From the NCBI GenBank assembly GCA_028289375.1, contig JANQQK010000028.1, positions 131,318-195,317 on the forward strand: a stretch of DNA of 64,000 nt. The letters are read 5' to 3'. Under the pieces are notes generated by a model. That model was not told the DNA's origin. It saw only the letters and a program-made list of their open reading frames with translations, and did no database searches. This document shows, one piece after another, positions 52,313-60,514 of this stretch. A program made the position numbers and the translations under genes. The stretch comes from Phycisphaerae bacterium. Its GTDB lineage: Bacteria > Planctomycetota > Phycisphaerae > UBA1845. Numbering within the stretch: the stretch's first letter is position 1; each line of letters begins with the position of its first letter.

Positions 52313-53619
52313 ATGGGGCGGGCGTGATGGAACCGGTTTCGACGCAACAGAACCCCGCCCACGACGCGCAAGCCGGCAAACATGTGTCGGCCAAGCTGCT
52401 AGAGTATCCCTATCCGTTCAAGTCTGCGATGGCGATCTGCAGCGATCTCGATGAGACGCCCGACGCGAAGGTCTATGCGGAGATCGCCCGATTTCTCAAT
52501 ACCTCGGAGACGACGTCGATGGGACGCGGCGTCGATCTGGAAGTCGGCAACTCGATCTACTTTCTCATGCCCGATGATCAGTACGCCTATTGGACGACCG
52601 ATGACGCCGGTCGCGAAATGGCCCATGCATTGATTCGCAGCGGACATATCGATGTGCTGCATTCCTATGGTGACTTTGCGACCAAGCGTGATGACGTAAA
52701 GCGCTGCATCGACGAACTGAACAAGCACGATCTGCGGATCAACGTCTGGGTCGATCATTCCAAAGCGCCGTCCAACTTCGGGCCTGACATCATGGTCGGG
52801 TCGGGTGACGTGCGCGAATCGGAGGTTTACCACGCCGACCTGACGCTTGACTACGGCGTTCGCTATGTCTGGCGTGGACGAACGACCGGTGTGGTCGGAC
52901 AGAACATGCCGATCACGCGTCGCTCGCTGACGAATCTTCTGAACGCGGCGCACCCGGTGATTTCCACGCGCACGATGTTCAAGGAAGCCGTCAAGATTCG
53001 ACTCGGCCGCAAGGGACATCCGCGCTGGGAAATGTACGCCGACAACCGTGTCTTACGGCCGAGCACGTTGCGTGACGGCCAACCGATCTGGGAGTTTCTG
53101 CGGTCGAATCCGTATTGGAAGGGGTCTGGCAAGGGTGACACCGGCGACGAAGTGGGCCATGTGTTGTCGCAGCGGATGTTGAACAACCTGTCACGCACAG
53201 GCGGCGTCTGCCTGCTATACACGCATCTTGGCAAGGTGTCCGATGCGGGTTGTCCGTTCAATGACGCGTCGGTGGCGGGGCTGCGACGCTTGGCTTCGAT
53301 GCAGGAATCGGGATGTGTCTTCGTGACGACCACATCTCGATTGCTTCGCTACCTGACCGTACGCGATGGCCTTCAGTTTGACGCGCGTCGGAATGGGGAA
53401 AGTGTCTCCCTGACTCTCGGATCGATCAGCGATCCGGTACATGGCGATCGGCCAGCGTGCGAGGCGGATTGCATGGGCCTGACGTTCGAACTCGACCGAT
53501 GCGAGAACATTCGCGTTGCGCTTGCAAACGGAAGCGTGCTTGATCACAACCTGTACCACGATGGCAACCGGACACGCGTATCCATCCCGTGGCGTCGCCT
53601 CTCCTTCCCGGACATCTGA
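52309..53619 (+). CDS. polysaccharide deacetylase-like protein
   Basis: 436 aa from a GTG at 52309 that overlaps the preceding stop by 4 nt (GTGA), with GGAG 11 nt upstream. It has no signal peptide. Near the N-terminus, MAICSDLDETPD resembles the D-D motif of NodB-type carbohydrate esterases. Further His-containing stretches (VLHSYGDFATKRDD, WVDHSKAPSNFG, LLYTHLGK) could supply the metal site. The C-terminal 110 residues are beta-rich. I assign the deacetylase-like fold with moderate confidence; it may remove N-acetyl groups so that the formyltransferase can act on the free amine, which is only an inference from neighbours. Confidence 0.6.
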   Translation: MNGAGVMEPVSTQQNPAHDAQAGKHVSAKLLEYPYPFKSAMAICSDLDETPDAKVYAEIARFLNTSETTSMGRGVDLEVGNSIYFLMPDDQYAYWTTDDAGREMAHALIRSGHIDVLHSYGDFATKRDDVKRCIDELNKHDLRINVWVDHSKAPSNFGPDIMVGSGDVRESEVYHADLTLDYGVRYVWRGRTTGVVGQNMPITRRSLTNLLNAAHPVISTRTMFKEAVKIRLGRKGHPRWEMYADNRVLRPSTLRDGQPIWEFLRSNPYWKGSGKGDTGDEVGHVLSQRMLNNLSRTGGVCLLYTHLGKVSDAGCPFNDASVAGLRRLASMQESGCVFVTTTSRLLRYLTVRDGLQFDARRNGESVSLTLGSISDPVHGDRPACEADCMGLTFELDRCENIRVALANGSVLDHNLYHDGNRTRVSIPWRRLSFPDI

Positions 53620-53676
53620 CATGCTGAATGGCGACGCTCGATCGACACGACCGAGTTGTGCAACGGAGCGATCGTC

Positions 53677-54897
53677 GTGAAGGCGCTCCTCTGTCGATTC
53701 CTGCTGATCAAGGTCTGCGCGGTGGCGTGGACGATTGCCTGCGTCGGACGCATGCTGCGACGTCCCAGACGTCGCGCCGTCGGACGCATGTTCGCCACGG
53801 GCACATTCTACAACGACAACTGGTTCCTTTCGCATGCACGACCACTGGCAGCCGCCGGTCTCGGTGAGGTTGTTTTCGTCGCCGACGAACCGCTGAGTGT
53901 CACGATGCCGAACGGAGTGCGTTTCGATTGCCCGCCACGATGGCTGCGAAAGTGTGCGGGCCGCGCCGGTTCGAAGGCGTTGTGGATGACGTGGCTGGGG
54001 ATTCGCGATGGTGCGGACGTGTTCATGGGCTACCACATCTTTCCGGGGGCGATCACCGCGCTGATTGCGTCGGCCATCGGTGGCGGTCGAGCCGTCTACC
54101 AGATGACGGGCGGGCCGATCGAGATGATCGGTGGCGGATGGCAGGCGGAGAACCCGGTGATGGCCGCGATCGGCAAACCATCGCCGTGGGTCGAGCGATG
54201 GATGGTGCAGGTTGTGCGCCGCTTTGATCGCGTGATTGTGCGTGGTCAGCGAGCAGCCGAGTACATTCGCGGATTGCACGGGCGTGGGCAGGTCGATGTG
54301 ATCACCGGCAGTGTGGACATTCCTGACGTTGTTCGAGACCAGCAGGATCGCCGGTGCGACATGCTGTTCGTTGGGCGGTTGGGAGCGATGAAGCGACCAG
54401 TGTTGTTCGTGGAGACGGTGGCCAGGGTACGCGACGCGTTTCCCGACGTACGCGCGATGATGATCGGTGGCGGAGCGATGGCGTCTGATGTTCGCGAGGC
54501 CGTCGAGCGTCTCGAATTGACCGCAAACATTGACGTCATCGGGCAATCGGATGACGTGGCCACCGCGATGCACGATTCCAGGTTGTTTCTGCTCACGTCC
54601 TCGTCGGAGGGGTTGTCGATCTCGATGCTGGAGGCGATGGCGACTGGTTGTGTCGTCGTGGTATCGGACGTTGGTGAGCTATCGGACGTTGTTCGCGACG
54701 GGGTGACAGGGCATCTGGTCAGAGGGGGACAGGCTGGGGAATTTGCGGATTGTGTTACGCGACTGTTGGGCGATGGTGAACGTTGTGCGGCGTTGGCGTC
54801 TGCCGGGCGCGAGGCTGCGATCGCGATGGCGTCCGTGGAGGCAGTTGGTGTGCGATGGCAGGCAAGTCTTGGGGATTGGATGGGAAAAGGCGGGTAA
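53677..54897 (+). CDS. glycosyltransferase family 4 protein (paralogue A)
   Basis: 406 aa from a GTG at 53677 with GGAG 9 nt upstream. An N-terminal hydrophobic stretch (LLCRFLLIKVCAVAWTIACVG) may anchor it to the membrane. GT-B motifs include GTFYNDNWFLSH, YQMTGGPIEMIGGG, LFVGRLGAMKRPVLF, IGQSDDVATAM and the donor-binding E-x7-E segment SSEGLSISMLEAMATG. The protein is clearly related to the one encoded at 56610-57836, sharing GTFY-x2-NW, VYQM-x-GGP and the layout. The two flank the DUF362 gene. Confidence 0.88.
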   Translation: MKALLCRFLLIKVCAVAWTIACVGRMLRRPRRRAVGRMFATGTFYNDNWFLSHARPLAAAGLGEVVFVADEPLSVTMPNGVRFDCPPRWLRKCAGRAGSKALWMTWLGIRDGADVFMGYHIFPGAITALIASAIGGGRAVYQMTGGPIEMIGGGWQAENPVMAAIGKPSPWVERWMVQVVRRFDRVIVRGQRAAEYIRGLHGRGQVDVITGSVDIPDVVRDQQDRRCDMLFVGRLGAMKRPVLFVETVARVRDAFPDVRAMMIGGGAMASDVREAVERLELTANIDVIGQSDDVATAMHDSRLFLLTSSSEGLSISMLEAMATGCVVVVSDVGELSDVVRDGVTGHLVRGGQAGEFADCVTRLLGDGERCAALASAGREAAIAMASVEAVGVRWQASLGDWMGKGG

Positions 54898-54922
54898 ATC
54901 CGGGCTAAAATAGGGCGTTTGA

Positions 54923-54968
54923 TTGCGGGTTATCGGTCGTGGCCTGATAATGATGGTTCACGATCGTG
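54923..54968 (+). promoter_or_regulatory. promoter with palindrome over the start site, upstream of the DUF362 gene
   Basis: TTGCGG (54923-54928), a 17-nt spacer and GATAAT (54946-54951) form a plausible promoter with a start near 54958. The perfect 10-nt palindrome CACGATCGTG (54959-54968) covers the predicted start site, a position typical of a repressor operator. The same 10 nt occur at 20491-20500. Confidence 0.45.
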
Positions 54969-55103
54969 CGGGGCGGGTCTGACACCGATATGGAAGGTGG
55001 AACCGCCCTGAATGCGCCGGGTCATGGTGGCGGCGCGCTGAGCCGGAAGGGGAATGGGCATGATGTTATCGGGCGGTTTCGTCGAGGGCGTGAGGTGACG
55101 CAG

Positions 55104-56597
55104 ATGCTTCAAAGTGAGCAGGTGGCGGTGTACCGCGGTGCGGCATTCTATGCGGATGTTCCGCCGTATCACCCGACCGAGTGTTACCCCGAGTATGCGT
55201 TCGGTTCGTCGTATCTGGGGCCGGAGAACCCGGCCTATGCATCGGTGCGTGGCGCGTTGGGAATGCTCTGTCCGGACGGTTTTGGTACCAGCGATTGGAA
55301 TCCGCTCGCCGGCGTGGTGAAACCCGGTGATACGGTCGTGCTCAAGCCGAATTTCATTCGCGACTTCCATGATACGCGTCCGGATGAGGTCATCAGCCTC
55401 ATCACGCAGGGCAGTGTGATTCGCGCCATGCTCGACTACGTGGCGATCGCGCTGCAGGGTGATGGCCGGATTACGATCGCCGACGCCCCCCAATGCGAAG
55501 CCAACTTTGATCGCATCAAGATGTTCACCGGTGTGGACGAGATCAGAGCTTTCTACAACGACCACTCGTCCATCGAGGTGGATGTGATCGACTTGCGACC
55601 TGAGTACGCCGTCAAGCAGGATGGCGTGATCGTCGATCATCACGAACTGCCTGGTGACCCGGCTGGTTACGCGGTGATCAACCTCGGTCGACACTCGGAG
55701 TTCATGCCGATCAATCATATGAATCACCGGCTTTACGGCAGCGAGTATGACCGTAGCGAGGTGTCGGACCATCACCACGACGATGTGCATGAGTACAAGA
55801 TTTCCAAGACGATTCTCGATGCCGATGTCTTCATCAACTTGCCGAAGATGAAGTGCCACAAGAAGGTCGGGGTCACGCTGAATCTCAAGAACCTCGTCGG
55901 CATCAATGGCAACAAGAACTGGTTGCCTCACCATCGCGAAGGCGTGCCAGCAGACGGTGGGGACCAATATGCGGATTCTGGTTTGTCCGAGCGGCTGGAG
56001 CAGAAGGTGCTGGCCACGTTCAAGAAGCACTTTCCCAAGCTTGGGCCGCTGCGCAAGCTGATCGGCGGTGCTGCCAAGAAGGTTGGAACAGCCACGTTCG
56101 GCGATACGAATACGTCGCGCATTCGATCGGGAAACTGGTGGGGCAATGACACGACGTGGCGGATGGTGCTGGATCTGAACCGTTCACTGCGCTACGGCGA
56201 CGGCGAGGGGCGGCTGCATGATAGGCCGCAGCGGCGGTACTTCAGCCTCGTCGACGGGATTGTTGGGGGGGAAGGCAACGGTCCGATGGGCAGCGATCCT
56301 CGGGCTGAAGGTATCATTGTGGCGGGGGTCGATCCGTTGGCGGTCGATTTGACCTGCACGCGACTGATGGGGTTCGACCATGAGCGCATTCCGACACTGA
56401 TCGAAGCGCTCAAGGATCATCAATATCCGCTCAATGGCAACGCATTTGATCATGTTCGGGTGGTCTCCAACGAAGACGCGTACAACCGGGCATTGTGCAC
56501 CATCGAAGGGCAGTGCCTGGATTTTGTGCCGCACTTCGGATGGGTCGATCACATCAAGTTGAGTGATCGGCTGGGCGTTGCGGTGAACGGGGCGTAA
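55104..56597 (+). CDS. DUF362 domain-containing protein
   Basis: 497 aa from the ATG at 55104 (GAGG 8 nt upstream). In-frame ATGs at 54990 and 54966 are alternatives, but the extra residues are Gly-rich and not family-like. DUF362 hallmarks are KPGDTVVLKPNFIRDF, ITIADAPQ, NLPKMKCHKKVGVTLNLKNLVGINGNK (cut here as N-L-P-K-x-K-x-H ... T-L-N-L-K-N) and ADPLAVDLTCTRLMG-like text in VDPLAVDLTCTRLMG. Biochemical function of the family is unknown. A free-standing copy in a polysaccharide locus between two paralogous GT4 genes suggests a modification or carrier role. No iron-sulfur cysteine motif is present. Confidence 0.8.
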   Translation: MLQSEQVAVYRGAAFYADVPPYHPTECYPEYAFGSSYLGPENPAYASVRGALGMLCPDGFGTSDWNPLAGVVKPGDTVVLKPNFIRDFHDTRPDEVISLITQGSVIRAMLDYVAIALQGDGRITIADAPQCEANFDRIKMFTGVDEIRAFYNDHSSIEVDVIDLRPEYAVKQDGVIVDHHELPGDPAGYAVINLGRHSEFMPINHMNHRLYGSEYDRSEVSDHHHDDVHEYKISKTILDADVFINLPKMKCHKKVGVTLNLKNLVGINGNKNWLPHHREGVPADGGDQYADSGLSERLEQKVLATFKKHFPKLGPLRKLIGGAAKKVGTATFGDTNTSRIRSGNWWGNDTTWRMVLDLNRSLRYGDGEGRLHDRPQRRYFSLVDGIVGGEGNGPMGSDPRAEGIIVAGVDPLAVDLTCTRLMGFDHERIPTLIEALKDHQYPLNGNAFDHVRVVSNEDAYNRALCTIEGQCLDFVPHFGWVDHIKLSDRLGVAVNGA

Positions 56598-56609
56598 GGA
56601 ACGGACGTC

Positions 56610-57836
56610 GTGCTGAAACGATTTGCAGCCAGCTCCGCGATGTTCGCGTTTCTGCTTCTGGTTCACGGATGCAGAGGCGTTGGCGCGGTGCTGTCTGTGT
56701 TTCGCGGGCGCAGCGCGTTGAAGGGGGTGCGGGTCCTGGCGATCGGTACGTTCTATCACAAGAACTGGTACGAGTCGCATTTGGCCCCCTTGGCGTCTGC
56801 CGACATGGTCGACGCGTTGTACGTGGTCTCCGGTGAGTCGGGCATCAGGATGAAAGGTGTGACATGGTGTGTCGCTCCGACATGGCTGCGATCGATCTTG
56901 CGGATGCATGGGGCCCGGTTTGTTTGGTCGATGGTCACCGCGATGAGGCGCAGACCTGACGTGATCGTGGGTTACTTCGTGTTTCCCAGCGCGTTGTGGG
57001 CATTGGCGCTCAGCCGGCTGATTGGGGCGAAGTCCGTCTATCAGATGTGCGGCGGCCCCCGGGAGTTCACGCGCTGCGGCGCTGACTCGGGCAACGCCAT
57101 GCTCAAGTACATGTTGCCCGGATTCCCGCTCCTGGAGCGAATCTTGTACGCAGCCATCGCACAGTTTGATCTGATCATCGTCCGTGGAGCACGGGCAGAG
57201 GCATTCTGTCGCGAGCATTTTCCGTCAACACCGGTCAGCGTGATCACCGGAGCCATCGATCAGGAGCGCTTCAATCCGACGCAAAACGGAGTCGACGTGC
57301 GTTTCGACGTGATGACGGTGTGTCGACTCGCCCCAGTCAAGCGCCTCGAGATGTTGCTTGAAGCGCTGGCCAAGGTGGTCGATAAGCGACCGAAAACGCA
57401 TGCGGTGATCGTCGGCGATGGTCCGGCCCGTGCTGAGTTGGAGGCGTTGGCGAAGCGATTGAGACTGACCGAGCACGTGTCGTTTGTCGGCACGCAGGAC
57501 GAAGTCGAACGGTTTCATCATCAGTCACGCCTTTACGTCATGACCAGCCGCGACGAGGGATTGTCCATCGCGTTGGCAGAAGCCATGGCATCGGGATTGC
57601 CTGCGGTCGTGACCGATGTGGGCGAATTGGGTGAGTTGGTTCGGGATGGGCGAAATGGTTACCTCGTCCCGTCTGGGGATGCGGATACGTTGGCTGAGCG
57701 ACTGCTGTCGCTGCTCAATGAAGATGAGCAACGGCAGAGCATGGCCAAGCGCGCCGCGGAAGATGCGTTCAGCACATGCGGACTGCCGCACGTTGCGGAT
57801 CGCTGGAACAAGGCATTGATGGGGTTAGCCGGTTGA
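56610..57836 (+). CDS. glycosyltransferase family 4 protein (paralogue B)
   Basis: 408 aa from a GTG at 56610 with AAGGA about 8 nt upstream. The N-terminus has a hydrophobic stretch (SSAMFAFLLLVHGCRGVGAVL). GT-B motifs are GTFYHKNWYESH, VYQMCGGPREFT, VITGAIDQERF, CRLAPVKRLEMLLEAL, FVGTQDEVERFH and the donor-site segment RDEGLSIALAEAMASG. It is a paralogue of the protein at 53677-54897. Together with the GT4 at 50274 it gives three elongating transferases of this family in the locus. Its stop overlaps the TTG start of the CapA-like gene. Confidence 0.92.
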   Translation: MLKRFAASSAMFAFLLLVHGCRGVGAVLSVFRGRSALKGVRVLAIGTFYHKNWYESHLAPLASADMVDALYVVSGESGIRMKGVTWCVAPTWLRSILRMHGARFVWSMVTAMRRRPDVIVGYFVFPSALWALALSRLIGAKSVYQMCGGPREFTRCGADSGNAMLKYMLPGFPLLERILYAAIAQFDLIIVRGARAEAFCREHFPSTPVSVITGAIDQERFNPTQNGVDVRFDVMTVCRLAPVKRLEMLLEALAKVVDKRPKTHAVIVGDGPARAELEALAKRLRLTEHVSFVGTQDEVERFHHQSRLYVMTSRDEGLSIALAEAMASGLPAVVTDVGELGELVRDGRNGYLVPSGDADTLAERLLSLLNEDEQRQSMAKRAAEDAFSTCGLPHVADRWNKALMGLAG

Positions 57837-59017
57837 ACGTTGCATCGCCGACAAATGGTCACGCGAGCGTGAACGGAAGCGCCTTGAATGGCGCGATCTG
57901 TTCGGCGCTGTCCGGTGGCCCACCGCCATGGACCATTCGGATGCCATCCGCCGCTGATCAGTCCAGCGAGCGCCAAGGCAGCGCCCTGTTTCTCGGCGAT
58001 GTCGTCCTCGCGGGTGAAGCGGGACGTCGCATTGACCGGGACGGCGCGGGAAGCGTGTTTGCACATTGCCCGACGGGGTTCTTTGATGCTGACGTGGTGT
58101 GCTTCAATCTGGAATGCTGTCTGACGGAAGCTGGCGAGTCTATTGAACCGAAGCCCGTAACGCTCGTCGGGCGTGATCGTTTCCTCAAAGCGATGCCACA
58201 TCCGGAGCGATGCGTCGCGTCCGTGGCCAACAATCATTTTCTTGATCGCGGCGTCGTCGGTGCGGATGACACTATCAGGGCACTCAACGACGCCGGCATC
58301 GCCTGCATCGGCGCGGTGGTCGATGGTGATGTGGGGCAGCCGCAGATTCGCCAGACCCCGGGCGGATCAATTGGTCTTCTCGCGTTCTCGGCGTGCGCTC
58401 ATCGGCTTGACGACGACGCACGTGTCAATCTCGTCCGCCACGATGCCGCCATGATGTGCGATGCTGTGGCGATGCTTCGAAACCAGGTGGACGTGGTCGT
58501 CATCATGCTTCACCACGGCGTCGAGTTCTGCCCCTATCCGCATCCGGGTGATCGTCGACTCTGTCGCCGACTGGCCGAAGCGGGTGCGGATCTGATCGTG
58601 GCCCATCATCCGCATGTCGTGCAGGGCATCGAGGCGTTTGGCGACAGTCTTGTTTTTCACAGTGTTGGAAACTTCCTGTTCGACCCGCTTGATGCGTACC
58701 GACCTGAAAACGGGTGGACCCTGGCTGTGCGGGCATCGGTGGTCGACGGATCGCTGGCGAAGGTTGATGTAGAGCCGTTCATCTTGCGACAGTTGTCGCT
58801 GCCCGAGCCGATGATGGCTGATGAACTGGACGCATTGCAGGAGCATCTGCACGCGCTGTCATGCGATCTGCATGATCCGCGACGGGCCAGGAAGCGTACG
58901 CGCATTGCACAACGAGCCAGATTCAAGGAGCGCGTCGGAAGCGCATTCAACATGGTTCGCCGCGTCGGCGTGACCAGGACTGCTCAGTACTATTGGGGCA
59001 GGATTTCGAACGGGTAG
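57833..59017 (+). CDS. CapA family protein (PgsA/metallophosphatase-like)
   Basis: 394 aa from a TTG at 57833 overlapping the preceding stop by 4 nt (TTGA). The CapA/PGA_cap fold is shown by LFLGDVVLAGE, VVCFNLECCLT, VANNHFLDRGVVG, VVIMLHHGVEF, ADLIVAHHPHVVQGIE and SVGNFLFDP. These are the metal-ligand segments of the calcineurin-like superfamily member used in poly-gamma-glutamate and capsule biosynthesis. There is no signal peptide, unlike many PgsA proteins. It may be a phosphodiesterase or an anchoring factor for the polymer. The earlier in-frame ATG at 57776 would overlap the GT4 gene by 61 nt and lacks a better ribosome site. Confidence 0.88.
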   Translation: MNVASPTNGHASVNGSALNGAICSALSGGPPPWTIRMPSAADQSSERQGSALFLGDVVLAGEAGRRIDRDGAGSVFAHCPTGFFDADVVCFNLECCLTEAGESIEPKPVTLVGRDRFLKAMPHPERCVASVANNHFLDRGVVGADDTIRALNDAGIACIGAVVDGDVGQPQIRQTPGGSIGLLAFSACAHRLDDDARVNLVRHDAAMMCDAVAMLRNQVDVVVIMLHHGVEFCPYPHPGDRRLCRRLAEAGADLIVAHHPHVVQGIEAFGDSLVFHSVGNFLFDPLDAYRPENGWTLAVRASVVDGSLAKVDVEPFILRQLSLPEPMMADELDALQEHLHALSCDLHDPRRARKRTRIAQRARFKERVGSAFNMVRRVGVTRTAQYYWGRISNG

Positions 59018-59041
59018 GGCGTCTGCGTTGAACAGCAACGC

Positions 59042-60514
59042 ATGATGAAAAAGCAGATGAAAACAGCGTTCTCACGCAAAAATCTGTGGGAGAAGATGCC
59101 CAACTCGCTCAAGCGCGGGGTGGGCACCGTGCTGGGGACGATTCCGTCGCAGTACCTGCTCGGCGGCAAGTTCCGTCGCAGTCTCGCCTTCGTGCAGCAA
59201 GCGGACCGTTGGCCGGCTGATCGTATTCGCGAATACCAGACCGATCAGTTGTCGCAGATGCTCCGGTTGGCCTATGAGAAGACATCCTACTACCGGCGAA
59301 CTTTCGACGAGGTCGGGTTTCACCCGCAAGACTTCAAACAGCTCGAAGACCTGCGGACACTGCCTACCATCAACAAGGACACGGTCCAGACCCATCTCGA
59401 CGATATGTGCGCCGTCTCGCCTGACGGCGGCGATGTGGACATGGTGTCGACCGGTGGGTCAAGCGGGCAGACGCTGCAATTCTACATCAACGCAGGCCGT
59501 TCCGCCGTCGAATACGCATACCTCGTCGCCGGGTGGATGCGCGTCGGATATCGCCTGCACATGCCGCAGGTCGTGCTTCGCGGCGTCGAGGTGGAGGAGA
59601 ATCGGCAGGGGTTGCGTCATTTCTACGATGCTGTCCTCCGTCGACACTGCTACAGCAACTTCCACACGAACGATGAGAACATGCGTCGCTACGTTGAGCA
59701 CATGGCCACCGTCGGACCGTGCTATTTTCATGCGTATCCGTCATCGGCGGCGACGCTCGCGCGATTCCTCGACGCCAACGACATGCGACCGCCGGACAAC
59801 ATCCGCGGCATTCTGTGCGGATCGGAGAACGTCCACGCCGACGATCGTGCCCTCGTCGAGCAGGTGTTTGGCATTCGGTATTACTCATGGTACGGGCATT
59901 CGGAGAAGCTCGTGCTTGCGTCCGAGTGTGAGCACAGCAGCGACTACCACATTCACCCGACCTATGGTTTTTTCGAGCTGCTCGACGACGACGGCCATCC
60001 CGTGACGGAACCGGGCAAGGAAGGCGAGATCGTCGGCACCGGGTTTATCAACACGATCGTCCCGTTTATCCGCTATCGCACCGGTGACTACGCCACCCAC
60101 GTCGCGGATCATTGCTCCGCCTGTGGCCGACACCACCCGATCATCAGCGGACGGGTGACCGGTCGGCAGTCGAGCGGCGCACTTGTCGCGGCTGATGGTA
60201 CGTACATCTCGATGACCGCATTCAACGTTCACGACGATACGTTTGAGAAGGTCGTCGGGTATCAATTCCACCAGTCCGTACCAGGACGCGCTGAACTGCA
60301 CGTCGTGCCAGCCGTATCATTGAATGAAGCGGATCGTGCCCACATTCTCGCCGGCGCGACGCGTCGTCTGCAGGGTCAGGTTGATCTGACGCTGAAGATT
60401 GTGGATGAGATTGCAAAGACCGGGCGTGGCAAACAGCTACGCGTGATATCAACATTGGCCAACGCAGCGGAGATGGACCTTGAAGCAGGTCGTCCAGAAC
60501 TACAAGTCCGGTGA
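59042..60514 (+). CDS. phenylacetate-CoA ligase-like (CapK/PaaK family) adenylating enzyme 1
   Basis: 490 aa. ANL-superfamily member: the P-loop reads STGGSSGQTLQF (T/S-G-G-S-S-G), followed by the core WYGHSEKLVLASEC, GEIVGTGFINTIVPFIRYRTGD and a CSACGR Cys pair that may bind zinc. PaaK uses ATP and CoA to activate a carboxylate. The capsule-associated branch is thought to activate a carboxylic acid or amino acid that is then attached to the sugar. The substrate is unknown. A weak ribosome site precedes the start, which may be at 59042 or 59045. Its 3' end overlaps the next gene by 35 nt. Confidence 0.88.
   Translation: MMKKQMKTAFSRKNLWEKMPNSLKRGVGTVLGTIPSQYLLGGKFRRSLAFVQQADRWPADRIREYQTDQLSQMLRLAYEKTSYYRRTFDEVGFHPQDFKQLEDLRTLPTINKDTVQTHLDDMCAVSPDGGDVDMVSTGGSSGQTLQFYINAGRSAVEYAYLVAGWMRVGYRLHMPQVVLRGVEVEENRQGLRHFYDAVLRRHCYSNFHTNDENMRRYVEHMATVGPCYFHAYPSSAATLARFLDANDMRPPDNIRGILCGSENVHADDRALVEQVFGIRYYSWYGHSEKLVLASECEHSSDYHIHPTYGFFELLDDDGHPVTEPGKEGEIVGTGFINTIVPFIRYRTGDYATHVADHCSACGRHHPIISGRVTGRQSSGALVAADGTYISMTAFNVHDDTFEKVVGYQFHQSVPGRAELHVVPAVSLNEADRAHILAGATRRLQGQVDLTLKIVDEIAKTGRGKQLRVISTLANAAEMDLEAGRPELQVR

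Noticed and set aside
53215-54573. 452-codon open frame on the minus strand
   Set aside because: It is antisense to the deacetylase-like and GT4 genes and spans their boundary. It shows no motifs.
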